Origin: Paratrimastix pyriformis
Taxonomy: Eukaryota > Preaxostyla > Paratrimastigidae
Direction: 5' to 3'
NCBI GenBank assembly: GCA_027972325.1
Contig: JAPMOS010000031.1
Location: forward strand, 85,001-142,500
DNA length: 57,500 bases
This document shows positions 1-17,115 of this stretch, in pieces. Every line of letters begins with the position of its first letter. Position 1 is the stretch's first letter. Made by a program: the position numbers and the translations under genes. A model generated the notes under the pieces. It did not search any database, was not told the DNA's origin, and saw only the letters and a program-made list of their open reading frames with translations.

Positions 1-779
1 AATAATCGGCATGATATCACCCAGGGAGCAAGCAGGGCTCGAGGATATCACCCCCGGGAATCGGGGCACACCCCGGGTAATCACGACACGAGAGGATATC
101 ACCCCGGGGTAATCATGACGGACCAGTCCGCGGCGGCGGTGGCGTGCTCCTTTCGGGGAGTATAGGCGCATTCCTGGGCAGCCACCACATAGAGGTCATA
201 CCCAGGTTGAAGCCACTGCGACATGGTTTCGTAGGGCGGGGGCGCGTCACCTGATGGGGGGTTGGAGTCCCAAGGCGAGTATAACCCGGGGTGGTAAAGA
301 CTTGTTGCCTACAGACCACAGTTAAAGGTACCGCAGAAGACCCGAAGGTTTTCAGTGCCGGAAGTCCGGGCTGTGAGGAGGAGCAAAACCAACATCGATC
401 GAGATAGATAGATCGCCAGTGGGTCGGACCGGTGGGTGGGATCAGGCCTTCCAGGCGTTCAAGCATACCAGCGCGCGCCTGGGAAGTCTTGAAATCGAGC
501 TCGATGGGGTTCCGAGTGGCCAGCCGAAGGGTGAGCTGCGGGAAAAGATTGATTCGTCACAATCTTCAAATGATTCTCGGCGACCTTGCTTTTCGAGTCA
601 GCAGGCACCTCAACCTTAGTGATTTCGTTGAGGTGAACGGTATCGATGTCCTTCAGCGTGGCCGAGAATGCATTGACTTTGACGGACAACCGGATGATTC
701 GCTGATCCGCATCAACCCCAACAATCGTCTCACACTTCGGGGTCGAAAGAAGTTTGGCAGGAATGCCGTTTGTGGCCAT
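1..779 (-). CDS. Unrecognised minus-strand gene, 3' part beyond the window
   Basis: An open frame starts at the ATG at 779 (MATNGIPAKLLSTPKCE) and reads for about 75 residues. A tiny candidate intron near 520-545 (GTGACG...CCCGCAG) joins it to LTLRLATRNPIELDFKT, which runs on into MLERLEGLIPPTG. The alternating hydrophobic segments (TIVGVDADQRIIRLSVKV, then LRLATRNPIELDF) look like a small beta-rich domain, perhaps PH/GRAM-like, but no family is identified. It lies head-to-tail with gamma-SNAP, 108 bp downstream of that gene's stop. The segment from 1 to about 110 holds imperfect repeats of GATATCACCCCGGG and is probably intron. The true 3' end is outside the window. Product unknown; the coding call itself is moderate. 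Confidence 0.4.
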
Positions 780-887
780 ACTTTGTGTTTTGGAGGGCGA
801 AAAGGCGGTCCAGTGGCAAGCACGCGGCGGGTCTAAAGATGTTCCGGAAATCTCTTGTCAGTCACTTCAGCAACGTGGACACGATTT

Positions 888-2560
888 TATGCGGCGCTCT
901 CGGTTGGCATTCTGAGGGACTTTGCCAGCTTCGCAACCTAGGAAAAAAATTGAGGGAGAACAAGTGATGAATGAGATGAATCTCAGGGGCGAGAGGGCAC
1001 AGACCAAGGGGTCCAGGAAAACTACGACCTGGCGCGCCTTGGCCCGGGTGAAAGCATCTTCGTCATGCTGATCGCAGGCCGAGATGAACTCAGAGCAAGA
1101 GATGTCCTCCTCGGTGCCGAGGAAGTTGGGCAACCTTGAGGTGGAGGGATGTGTCAATGCCGACGAAGGGCGAGGACAGACTCGTGGAACTCCGTGTAGA
1201 CAGCTTGGGCGGCGACGGTATCCCCAAGGTGCAGGTGCATACACACCATGCCCAGCACGCACTGAGGCGGGGAGAAAAAAAAAAGATGAACCGATAAAAA
1301 ATGTGTCCGAGCTGGGATTCGAACCCAGGACCTCATGTGTGTGAGACATATGTGATAACCGACTACACCACCCGGACTTACAGGATCCGCTCGACTTGAC
1401 CGGGGTGAAGCCCAGTGCAGCAGCAGCAGAGAGGAGGAGGGCAGACCTTGTAGGCGTTCTCGAGACGGCCCAGCCGGACGCACATCTCCAGGCGCCTCCT
1501 CATGACACCGATGCATTCCTGGACGCTGTGCCCGCCACGTGCCGCCACGAAAGTGTGGGAAATGTGAGCGAAGGACAACGGGCAACCTTGATTGGACGGA
1601 CCCCCCCCCCCCCCCCCCCCCCCCACCACCCCACCACACCACACCACCACACACCACCCACCCTACGGACCGGCCTGCGCGCATCTCAATGGCGATGAGC
1701 AGCCGGAAGGCATCCTCCGAGAAGACATCCCGATCTTCCGTCTGTGGGTCATGGAGGCGGGAGGGGTGGGAGCGACAACCATGTCAGTGAACTATCTTGG
1801 GGAGGCGGGGGTCGGAGGCTGACCTCGTACACCTCGATGGCCTGGTTGACCAAGTTGGCGGCCTCTTCGGGGTTGCTCTGTTCCAGAGACCTACGTACCC
1901 CCGGGGGTGAGTCCACACCAGAACACTTCGACGACGACAGACCGGGCGCCCTTCATGAGCATCTCGGCGGCCTTGTCGGGGTTGGCATTCTCACGGAAGA
2001 GGCGAGAGGCCTGGTGGTACGGTGTGAATAACCGCGGGGTGTGTGAGATATCCGTGTGACAGACCTGGGTGTAGAGGGCAGCAGCCTGGGGAGCCCGTTC
2101 GGTGGTGGAGGCCAGGACGGCGGCCTTCTCCAGATTCTGGGCGGCATGGAAGACAGTGCACGGGACAACAAGTCAAGGAACAACAACAAGAAAAATCTTG
2201 CAAAACGCGCTGGCGTTTCAGTGGAAAAAGTCGATATCTTTCACCTTTGTAGCAGGCTTCGGAGGCACGTTTGTAGGCTTCGATGGCCTTATCGGGCAGA
2301 TTGGCAGTCTTGTAGCAGACGGCTGCGAATGATGAGTCTTGTTGAGGACAGCAAAAGAGCTAGGACAAACCAGCCCGATCAAAATGATCCTTGGCAGTAT
2401 CGAAATCGGGCTTCCAGCGGAACAGAGTCGTCCCCATCCTGATGAACAGAGAACGTCAAGGTAATCCAGAGAAGGAGTGGGCAGACATCTTGATGCCTTC
2501 CTTCATTTCATTGTCTGCCTCGGCCTCCTTCCGGCGCTGCATATCGAGAATGGCGGCCAT
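888..2560 (-). CDS. NAPG: Gamma-SNAP (soluble NSF attachment protein gamma)
   Basis: The product is an all-helical TPR-like adaptor that recruits NSF to SNARE complexes for disassembly at endomembranes. The ATG at 2560 gives MAAILDMQRRKEAEAD. Later exons read LFRWKPDFDTAKDHF, SSFAAVCYKTANLPDKA, SRLFRENANPDKAAEML, VFSEDAFRLLIAIEM, CVLGMVCMHLHLGDTVAAQ, then FLGTEEDISCSEFISACDQ and LAKSLRMPTESAA, ending at TAA 888-890. This order follows animal gamma-SNAP, including the RWKPD and LFREN.TPD stretches and the C-terminal acidic cluster. Frame-checked introns are 938-1014, 1135-1181 and 1262-1446, with donors GTCTGT, GTCTGT and GTCTGC. The 1262-1446 intron carries a tRNA gene. A poly-C tract (sense strand poly-G, 1601-1624) lies in another intron. 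A 44-bp element sits 60 bp upstream of the ATG. Family assignment is confident; the middle exon edges are approximate. Confidence 0.85.
1305..1377 (-). tRNA. tRNA-Val(CAC), nested in a gamma-SNAP intron
   Basis: The 73-nt minus-strand sequence folds as a full cloverleaf. The acceptor stem pairs GTCCGGG with CTCGGAC, with one G-T pair. The D arm contains GTAGTCGGTTA. The anticodon stem TATGT/ACATG closes loop CTCACAC, giving anticodon CAC. The T arm is CTGGG-TTCGAAT-CCCAG. A run of ten T on the sense strand about 20 nt downstream (plus 1276-1285) suits Pol III termination. It lies on the same strand as the host intron 1262-1446. Confidence 0.93.
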
Positions 2561-2619
2561 TTCTTCGCAAAAAAGGTATTGCCTACAGAACCTGAGGTAA
2601 ACCCGATTATATCTTTTAT

Positions 2620-2663
2620 TAACGTGGGTGCCCCAAACCCGGAAATAGGCCCCAAACCCGTTA
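2620..2663 (-). promoter_or_regulatory. 44-bp inverted element, copy 1 (reads toward gamma-SNAP)
   Basis: On the minus strand it begins TAACGGGTTTGGGGCC and ends GGCACCCACGTTA. It is identical over 44 of 44 bases to 3863-3906 in the opposite orientation. Its end lies 60 bp from the gamma-SNAP ATG. Inside, GGGTTTGGGG occurs twice, so four G-runs are present. It could be a promoter element or a terminal inverted repeat. Confidence 0.6.
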
Positions 2664-3862
2664 CATGTCAAAGATGAATTTGGGATGGTTCCAGGGGCGC
2701 AGTCCTGCCGGCGTCAGGAAATACGGAAAACCCCAACCCCCAAGAAGACCAACAGAGGGGCAAAACAGCCCGGAAAGGAATGGTTGGACCCGAGACATCG
2801 ATCAGATGTCGACCTCATGTCGGACCCAACTTGCCCAAGTGACAGCGGAGCGCAACAATTGGCAGGCGGATCTCTTGTAACTCGACGAGTTCAGTCGAAA
2901 CATCCAAAAATCACGACGCGACGTCAAGGTCGGGGAGGAAACGGCAGGGAAGCAGGGTCGGAGAAAGGCAACCCCCGCGGCATGGAGGCGGGCATGGCGC
3001 CTGGAACAGGGCAACAGGTGGCCCGCAACCAAGGGGAGGCATTGTGTGACGCCCCATGGCGAGGTGGGGGCGGGACACTGTCAGCGGAGCGGGTGGGCAG
3101 TGGGGGCATGTCGGGGCAGCAAAACGCGAAGTGAAAGCGCCGCGGAGGGGCAGGCGCCCCCAGGGGGATTCCTCCCACCATGAATCGACAGGAGCACCAG
3201 AGTCCGAGGTGGGGGCAAGGACTGGCATCCCGCCCGCAGAACTCGTCGCCTTGTCCGGGGCGGGGACGGGGTCCCCGATCCGGGGGGGCCGCAGAAATTC
3301 TGCCCAGTGTGCACTGGGTTCTCCTCCGGGGCGCCCACAATGTCCAGGGAACTGTTGGGGACCATCAATTGAAGCCACCCACCCAACTTGTGCGGACCTC
3401 CTCCCTCTGCCACACCTCGCCGAGCCGGGTGAGGGACCCACGGGACCAGGAAAACCGTTGTGCGCTCGCAGGATGCATGGCTGCGCCAGCGTCAACCCCG
3501 GCTCGTGGAGATACTGTGCGTGGAGATTTGGGATTAAGAGGATTTGTGACGGAAGGAAGACAGACGGGGTCGTCGAAGATCATCAGTCGACATTTAATGC
3601 CGGGTCAGATGTTCAGTTGGGAAAGGTTCCTCTTGAAAAAGACACACCGTCAAGTTGTGGAAACTCCACGGGGGTTTGGGGTGTGAAATGTTCTTCTTGG
3701 TCGCGGAAATTCAGCAAGTGGTTGAGGTCGATCGCCTGATCGCCTGGTTGGGCTGCTGCCGCCGCCGCAACAGTGGGTAAAACTTGGGGACCCGTCCGGT
3801 TGGCGGGTGGATGGGGATCCTCCGGGGCCGCCTCGGACGTTCGCGGCGGCTCCCTCAAAGCA
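2664..3862. other. Unresolved GC-rich block between the two 44-bp repeats
   Basis: No gene is established here. A plus-strand frame from ATG 2665 (MSKMNLGWFQGRSP) reaches QLAQVTAERNNWQADLL before a stop, followed in the same frame by LDEFSRNIQKSRRDVK. A minus-strand frame from 3858 (MREPPRTSEAAPED) contains DLNHLLNF, a motif seen in RNF10-type RING proteins, but no RING cysteines follow it. Either strand could carry a divergent gene; alternatively this is the body of a non-autonomous element. Coding evidence is weak on both strands. Confidence 0.3.
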
Positions 3863-3906
3863 TAACGGGTTTGGGGCCTATTTCCGGGTTTGGGGCACCC
3901 ACGTTA
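3863..3906 (+). promoter_or_regulatory. 44-bp inverted element, copy 2 (reads toward the EF-hand gene)
   Basis: This is the exact inverted copy of 2620-2663. It ends 30 bp upstream of the EF-hand ATG at 3937. Both copies therefore sit just upstream of a start codon and point towards it. The ends TAACG/CGTTA make it nearly palindromic. Confidence 0.6.
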
Positions 3907-3936
3907 GGGTTTCCCACCCGGTTTCGAACACGGTCA

Positions 3937-4550
3937 ATGGAAGACGACCATCATGCCTCCGAAAATGCTGTGCTCACAGGTTTGTATATGAGACGACACA
4001 TTGCTTGATTTTTGTTCTCCCATCAGATACGGAACTGCTTGAACTATTCCAGCTCGTCGATACGGATCATGGTGGTACGATCTCGCGGAGTGAGGTTGAA
4101 CACCTGATGAAAAAACTTGATGCCGCCACCACACAGGCAGATCTCGACAAGATCGTCTGCTCCCCTGTCTCTTTTCCTCTCATCTGTACTGGGGCTGTTT
4201 AGGTGAATGATATTGATCTCGACGGGAACGGAGAAATCGATCCCCATGAATTCGTGCAAGGTCTGCATGCCCCTCTTTTTCACAGCATCATTTTCGAACC
4301 CCTCTCAGGTTTCCGAAGGCACGGCCAGATCTCGGTGACGCAGCGCGAACTGAAGGCTGCCTTCCGAATGTTTGCCCGGGGGAGTAACTACCTGAGTCTG
4401 ACCAAGCTCCGCCAGGTCTTGGACATGTACGCCACCGAATCGGCGCGGAAATCACCCGAGGAGATGGACGCCTTGATGGAGATGCTCCGGAAGACCTGCA
4501 CCGACCCGGAGCGGTTCGACTATCAGAAATTCATCGACAGCCAGAAGTGA
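3937..4550 (+). CDS. EF-hand calcium-binding protein, calmodulin-like
   Basis: A predicted cytosolic Ca2+ sensor of about 155 residues. Four exons are joined by frame: 3937-3979 (MEDDHHASENAVLT), 4027-4154, 4203-4260 and 4309-4550 (TGA 4548-4550). Introns 3980-4026, 4155-4202 and 4261-4308 are 47-48 nt, with donors GTTTGT, GTCTGC and GTCTGC. EF-hand 1 has loop DTDHGGTISRSE after helix LLELFQLV. EF-hand 2 has loop DLDGNGEIDPHE. Both keep the 1, 3, 5 and 12 liganding positions. The C-terminal half (ELKAAFRMFARGSNYLSLTK, then PERFDYQKFI) has the helix pattern but degenerate loops, so probably only two sites bind Ca2+. It is too divergent for calmodulin or centrin proper; the partner is unknown. 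Confidence 0.85.
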
Positions 4551-4965
4551 TTACTGCGTCGTCATCACCACCACCATCCCTGATGTCTCACATACCCCCG
4601 GGTGGATCCCTCCGGTGGACATGCCACCTTGTGTGGGAGGTGTGACCCCCGCACACACCACTTTGGTTTTTGCATGCTGCATGGCACTCCTCCGCACCAC
4701 GACCATGGGTCCAGAAATTTCTCGTGACGCCGACTTCACCCCCCGGTCAATCCCCCTATCACTCTCTCTATCTCTCTCCCGGCTGTCCAGCGGTCTCTTT
4801 GTGCGTTTTTGCGATTGCTGGTGAGTTCATTGCGCACCTAATGCCTTTCGTTTTATGGGTGCTATTGTCCATGACTAGTTTTGTTGTCTTGGGGGAGGTT
4901 GCAGCTTTTTAGATGTGACTTTCTGGCGGTGTGAGTTTCACAGTGTGGGATTTGTGTCTCCGTTT

Positions 4966-5136
4966 TCTTCTTCTTCTTCTTCTTCTTCTTCTTCTTCTTC
5001 GTCGTCGTCGTCGTCTTCTTCTTCGTCTTCTTCTTCGTCTTCGTCGTCGTCTTCTTCTTCGTCTTCTTCGTCGTCGTCTTCTTCTTCGTCTTCTTCTTCG
5101 TCTTCTTCTTCGTCTTCTTCTTCGTCTTCTTCTTCT
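4966..5136. repeat. Compound (TTC)n/(TCG)n microsatellite
   Basis: About 170 bp of alternating TTC and TCG triplets in small blocks. All three plus-strand frames stay open (Ser, Leu/Arg or Phe/Val runs), so open frames here are not evidence of a gene. Confidence 0.95.
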
Positions 5137-5426
5137 CTTCCCGATCCTTCCTCCCTTCATTCATCCCCTTCCCGATCCTTCCTTCTCATGTTTCTCAGTT
5201 TCGCTCCATCATCCTCTGGCCGTCCGCCTTCTCCGGGGGGGGAGTTCCACTTTCGATGATGTGGGAGTCTTCCCTTACTGACTCCGGGGGTCTCCGATTT
5301 TCTTGTCCGTGTCTGTGTGTCTGTGGTCCGTCTCTGTCTGTGTGTGTCCTGTTTGCGCACATCTTGGGATTTTTGTCGTTTTATCACAACATCTGGTGCA
5401 CTTCCCTTCAGGCGGGTCCTCCGTGT

Positions 5427-5615
5427 CGACCTCCTTCCCCTTCTTTCCCCTCTTTCCCATCCACCGTAAAAAAAAAAATAATCTCTCGTTCCGAAAAAGA
5501 CTTCATCCTCCCTTCGTGGGGGTTCCAGGGCGAACAAATTTGAAAGCATGTCGACCTCCCCCCCGTCATCCTTCCCCTTCCTTCCCCTCTTCCCCATCCC
5601 CACCACCGTAAAAAC
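5427..5615. repeat. Two-copy direct repeat, about 120 bp period
   Basis: TGTCGACCTCC...CCTTCCCCTTC...CATCCACCGTAAAA occurs at about 5427-5472 and again at about 5549-5612, each followed by A-rich sequence. The copies differ by small insertions. Function unknown. Confidence 0.6.
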
Positions 5616-6712
5616 AAGACCTCGTCCTCCCCCCAGAACAATTAGAAAGTCAGTCGTTCATGAGCGTGATGAAGCTCCTCTCCCCTCGACCCCCAACCAC
5701 CCCACGCCAAACGCGGAGTGGCACGAAAGGGGCAAAAAATCCCGCAGGAGAACGAAAAAAACGTGTCCCCAGAGCCCTTATCTCTTAGTATTATAGAGTT
5801 GCACGAAAGTTGTAAAAAAGGCGAAAGAAGTGGAGAAAGAAAAAAGAAAAGTGAGAAAGAAAAAAAGTCAATTTTTTGTCGATGCGTTTGTGCACGAGGG
5901 ACAGTCTGGGACTCGAGGCGAGAGGTCTTTCTTGGGCCGAGAAAAAAAAGAAGAAAGAAAGTGGAGCAAGAAAAAAGCAGAAGAAAGCAGCAACCCTTAT
6001 CTTTTTTCCGTCCTTTTTTTTTCCCCCCCGCGTCCCTTTATGCCTGTCTCATCAGGGAGTCATGCTGGGTTATTTTGCAACATTCTCTCACCCTGCGGCA
6101 GCTGTGACGGCTTTTAAAAGGCCGGCCCGATGCAAAGACACGGGGCGGCTTGCGTTGAGCTGCTTCTGGTCTCTTTTGCGTGGCGACAAAAGAAGAGGAA
6201 AGAAAAACAGAGAAGGCAGAAGGCAGAGGAAGACAGTTTTTTTTTTTCGTGCAACTCTCCTCCAGTGCCGAAGACAAATTCAGAGACACGGTCGGGGTGG
6301 CTCTGTTGCCCGGCCCCACACAGACAAAAACACGGGCAGCAAGAGCATGCAACAACATCAACGGACGCCCGCATACAAGATGCCGCGGGAGGCGGGGTGT
6401 GGTCATCATGACCATCAACAACCCAACCATCGCCATCGCCATCGCCATGATCATCACCATGATCATCATCATCATCATCAGCACCAGCACCAGCACCATC
6501 ATCATCATCCAGTCATCATCATCATCATCACCACCACCATCCACCATCCACCATCGCGCCGGCGCCCAAAAATAGGCGCTGATTTCCCAATTGGGCTGTT
6601 TTCGATGAGCGGTCGGCTCGCACCCAGGGGGATCCTCACTGTCCGGGTCCTCCCGTCCCACTCCCCAGCGCGGCCAATCTCAGGGAAGGTGTCTCGTGTG
6701 CGCATCATCACC

Positions 6713-14006
<7,294 letters not shown>

Positions 14007-14063
14007 TTCGAACACCTTTCAAAGAGAAAGTGCAGCCAAGTTCACCTCTGGTCGTGAGCGCGC
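14007..14063. promoter_or_regulatory. 57-bp divergent intergenic region, WAPL/nuclease
   Basis: Only 57 bp separate the two start codons of WAPL (minus) and the secreted nuclease-like gene (plus), so both 5' UTRs and core promoters must overlap. No TATA-like motif is visible. Confidence 0.6.
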
Positions 14064-15323
14064 ATGCGCCGGGTTTCATGTTGGGGTCTCTTGCTGGGGC
14101 TTGCCCTCCACGCAGCTCTTCTTGCCACACCGTGTAATGCAACAATAACAGATTCCGATCGCCCAATCAAAGTGCTCACACTCAATCTGCGCTGCCTCGA
14201 GGACCATTGGAAAGTTCGGAAGGGGCTGGTTTTTTCGGGGCTCATTGATCTGGATCCCGATTTTATTGGTTTCCAAGAGTGTTGCCGAGAGGTGCTGAAT
14301 TGTACTGGTCCCGAGTGTGCTGACAATTTCCGGGACATTCACGAGACCATGAATGAGGCTTTCAACACCACCTACTATTTTTATCGGGCAGATACGCACA
14401 TGTCTTGGAATATTTGGCAAGGTCGCCATTTTCTCGGTGCCCGTCACATCGCTCACCACTCCCCACTCGCGGCTGCTCAGAGGCTGTGGCCATCCTCTCC
14501 AAGTCTGGCAGTTTTCGCTCTCGACCTACCCACACTCGTCCTTCTCCTCCTCCGCCTCTCTCCGTCCCTCCTTCTCCACCATTCCCCCGCCCCCCCCCCC
14601 CCCCCCCCCCCTCCACCGTCCCTCCACCGTCCCTCCACCGTCCCTCCACACACCTCGTCATCATCCATCCCTCCCCCCCCCCCCCCCCCCCCCCCCCAGG
14701 TATCCTCTGGAGGACGTCAAAGAAATCCCCCTCGCTGGGGACGCCGGTCCGCATCCCTCTCTCCGATTCCGATTGCGTGACTCTCACTCGCTGGTAGATT
14801 CGGCGCGGAAGATGATCATCGCCCGGACTTCATTTCCCTCATCCCCCAACGGGACAGCCACCCCCCTCATTTTCGCGACAACCCACTTGGACTACAAGTC
14901 CGACCAAGTGCGGAGCGAGGAGGCCTTGTGCGCCGTTGACGCCCTGGAGCGGTACCAAGAGGCGCACGGTATTCCCCGGGCCCTGCTGGTCGGGGACTTC
15001 AATGCCGATGTAGTATCTCCCACCGATCAGGTCGGCCCGACCATGGAAAAAGCTGGCTACACGGATACCTTCCGAGCCCTGTACAGTTCCCCCGGCTGCA
15101 CCTTCCAATCCAACTTGCCCGACGAGCGGATTGATTATCAATGGGTCAAGCCGGGACTAAAACCCGTCAAGGCCAGCCTGGTCCGTGCCTTTGTTACAAC
15201 TCGACTGACGCTTCGTCACTTGGACTGAAACAGCAATTCACAAAGCATACGACGTTCGCTGTCTATGCCAGCGACCACTTGGGCGTCTACGCTGAATATC
15301 AAATAACTGCTCACCCAAAATAG
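14064..15323 (+). CDS. Secreted endonuclease/exonuclease/phosphatase (DNase I-like) protein
   Basis: A metal-dependent phosphodiesterase or phosphatase of the EEP superfamily; the substrate cannot be told. ATG 14064 gives a signal peptide (MRRVSCWGLLLGLALHAALL). Motifs in order: VLTLNLRCLEDHW, FIGFQECC (metal Glu), EAVAILSKSG, YPLEDVKEIPLAG, FATTHLDYKSDQVRSEEA (catalytic His), LLVGDFNADV (GDFN), DERIDYQWVKP, and ASDHLGVYAEY (final DH pair), ending TAA at 15321-15323. Intron 15181-15233 (donor GTCCGT) is frame-checked. Earlier introns near 14420-14460 and 14515-14699 contain long poly-C tracts before the acceptor. All catalytic motifs are present, so it should be active. The set resembles secreted EEP phosphatases and sphingomyelinase- or synaptojanin-like enzymes about equally. 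Confidence 0.85.
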
Positions 15324-15468
15324 GAGTTTGGTGTGCGTCGTGATTACAGCCTTTTCCACGAGAAAACGAGAGCATTTCCAAGATGGATACTTAAAAAGAT
15401 GTCAAGAAGAGGAGCTGCCGCGAGCATGTTGCATCGACCCCAACACGGTGTGAAGTGCAAGGGGGGGT

Positions 15469-15663
15469 TTAGCGGAGTCGCCTGGCCTCACGCTCAGACT
15501 CCATAAGAGCCAGGACGTCGTCGAGCTTCACGGCACCCTTAACGTTGCGGACGATCGAGCGCTTGTCGTCCAGGAGCTCGCAGCGAACCTGAGTGATGCC
15601 ACCGCGAGAGCCGGTGCGGCCAATGATCTTGGTAACCTTGGCGTACTTCACAACAGCAGCGTC
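15469..15663 (-). CDS. RPS28: Ribosomal protein eS28, main exon
   Basis: A small-subunit ribosomal protein. The exon reads [20 protein letters not shown], then [34 protein letters not shown], and ends [10 protein letters not shown] before TAA (15469-15471). GRTGSRG, IVRNVKG and [10 protein letters not shown] are the eS28 signature. The acceptor TACGTTTAG lies immediately upstream at 15664-15665, so the start codon is in an earlier exon. A candidate first exon from the ATG near 15873 (MARLPRDY, donor GTTTCT) joins in frame and would give about 73 residues, slightly longer than usual. It is divergent from TAF13. Confidence 0.93.
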   Translation of the reverse strand, partial: DAAVVKYAKVTKIIGRTGSRGGITQVRCELLDDKRSIVRNVKGAVKLDDVLALMESEREARRLR

Positions 15664-16095
15664 CTAAACGTAGGAGAGAGAAGATAAGAAGAGAGATTTA
15701 GTGAGATTGATATGAGTGTTTTGCCCATTGATCATGATGGAGGGTTCGTGGAAGGCATCCTCATTGTGGGCCCTCTGATTCTCAGAGAATGTTTCAATCC
15801 CGAAATGAGCGCAGCGGGTGAGGAATACGCAACAGAAACAAAAAGAAACATAGTCGCGGGGAAGACGGGCCATTGCAGATTGTTGGCGGCGCGAAAGGGC
15901 TCTATTCTCCTGGCTTAGCAGGCTCTTCCCGCAAGAACGGAAGAAGAAAACGAGCCTCGCCCGGCCCGTTCGGGCCCCAAACGACGACGGCAACGCGAAC
16001 GAGAGGATGCTCCATTACGGGAAGGTCCCACTTCCGTGCGCAGAACAGTCTTTACCCGACCAAGTCTGATCATCTCATTTCTTTCTTTGTTGAAG

Positions 16096-16593
16096 TCGTT
16101 CGGGTCTCCAATTCTTTTTTCTCTCGGAAATTGAAGTACGACAGCTTATGTACAGCTTGGGCGACGACCGACCCCTTTATTCCACTGCATCCGTCATTGA
16201 AGATTACGTCCTCCAGTACGTGGCACAGATGGTCGGGTTCTTTTTTGTTGTTCCTCCATTCTTTCACGCGCTCAATCGTCAATATTCCACAGACCCAACG
16301 TGCCGCCCAGTTCCGACAGGACAATCAATTGGGCGTGGAGGAATTGGCCCTGTTGGCTAAACGGGATCCCAAGAAGAACATTCGTGTGCAAGAGCTGCTA
16401 CGGGTCCCAGACGAGATCAAGGAGGCCCGGTTGCTGTTCCCCGAGGCGGATATTGCCCGCAGGTCCGCCGCCCCTCTCGCATGCCACTCAGGTGTACGAA
16501 CATGAGGGTCATTCGATGCTCATCACCATCCTCCTCCCCTTCTCCTCCGTCTGTCTCCACCACCACCACCCCTGCAGGAATGCCACCGAATGA
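16096..16593 (+). CDS. TAF13: TAF13, TFIID histone-fold subunit
   Basis: A nuclear TFIID subunit that pairs with TAF11 through a histone fold. Exons: about 16096-16231 (LSEIEVRQLMYSLGDDRPLY, then STASVIEDYVLQYVAQM), 16293-16462 (TQRAAQFRQDNQLGVEELAL, LAKRDPKKNIRVQELLRVPD, EIKEARLLFPEADIAR) and 16578-16593 (NATE, TGA 16591-16593). The pattern LMY.LGDD, VIEDYV..Y, RKDPKK..RV.ELL matches TAF13 along its length. Introns 16232-16292 (GTCGGG) and 16463-16577 (GTCCGC) fit by frame. The first exon with the start codon is not resolved; an ATG near 16008 precedes a possible donor but the phase does not fit. The length after the histone fold is short, as in other TAF13. Confidence 0.85.
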
Positions 16594-16960
16594 AAATGAA
16601 AAGGCGCGTCATCATCACCCCTGGGACCCATCCACCGTCCCCCACACCGGGCGAGCGAGGTCGTCCTCCCCCTCGCGGCGAGCATCCACCCGGCGGAGAC
16701 CCTTTTGTCGCCTCCCTGGAAATCTGGAAACGAAAATTGCTCGGGGTGTTGGGAGGGACGACTTCCCTTCCCTCCCCGTCTCCCCTTACCCTCCCTCTCA
16801 CGGTTCATGTGTGTGGCAACCGAACATGGATGAGAGGACCTCGGCAGGGTGGGTGAATCCTCAGGCTGAGGGTACTGGTGGGGGCAGGGGGAGGGAGGCG
16901 GGGAGGGAGCTACCACACAGAGACAGTTCTTTTCTTTCATTCACGCGCGAAAAAATGGGT

Positions 16961-17034
16961 CGAGCTACGCAGGACTCGAACCTGCAGTCTCCTGATCCGT
17001 AGTCAGGTGCCTTATCCAATTTGGCCAGTAGCCC
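16961..17034 (-). tRNA. tRNA-Arg(ACG)
   Basis: 74 nt on the minus strand. The acceptor stem GGGCTAC pairs with GTAGCTC (one G-T), with discriminator G. The D loop contains AATTGGATA. Anticodon stem CCTGA/TCAGG closes loop CTACGGA, giving ACG, read as inosine-34. The T arm is GCAGG-TTCGAGT-CCTGC. A T-run on the sense strand just downstream (plus 16950-16955) suits Pol III termination. Confidence 0.95.
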
Positions 17035-17115
17035 GAAGATGAGAAAATGAACAGTCAAGAATCGCCTGGCTGTGTTCTCACAACAGCCAGAGAGGATCGT
17101 TACTTTGAGGGTTGT

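Larger units (their letters stand above)
4551..6712. other. Convergent low-complexity spacer
   Basis: This 2.2 kb lies between the ends of the EF-hand gene (plus) and WAPL (minus). It holds a TTC/TCG array, CT-rich and A-rich blocks (5690-6030) and a CAT-type repeat (6403-6545). No frame here looks like a protein family. The motif GCGCCCAAAAATAGGCGC near 6560 is palindrome-like and faintly resembles the 44-bp element at 2620, but too weakly to annotate. Confidence 0.5.

Noticed and set aside
3613-3858. Minus-strand frame with DLNHLLNF suggesting an RNF10-type RING protein
   Set aside because: No RING cysteine/histidine pattern follows in any frame of 2664-3600.
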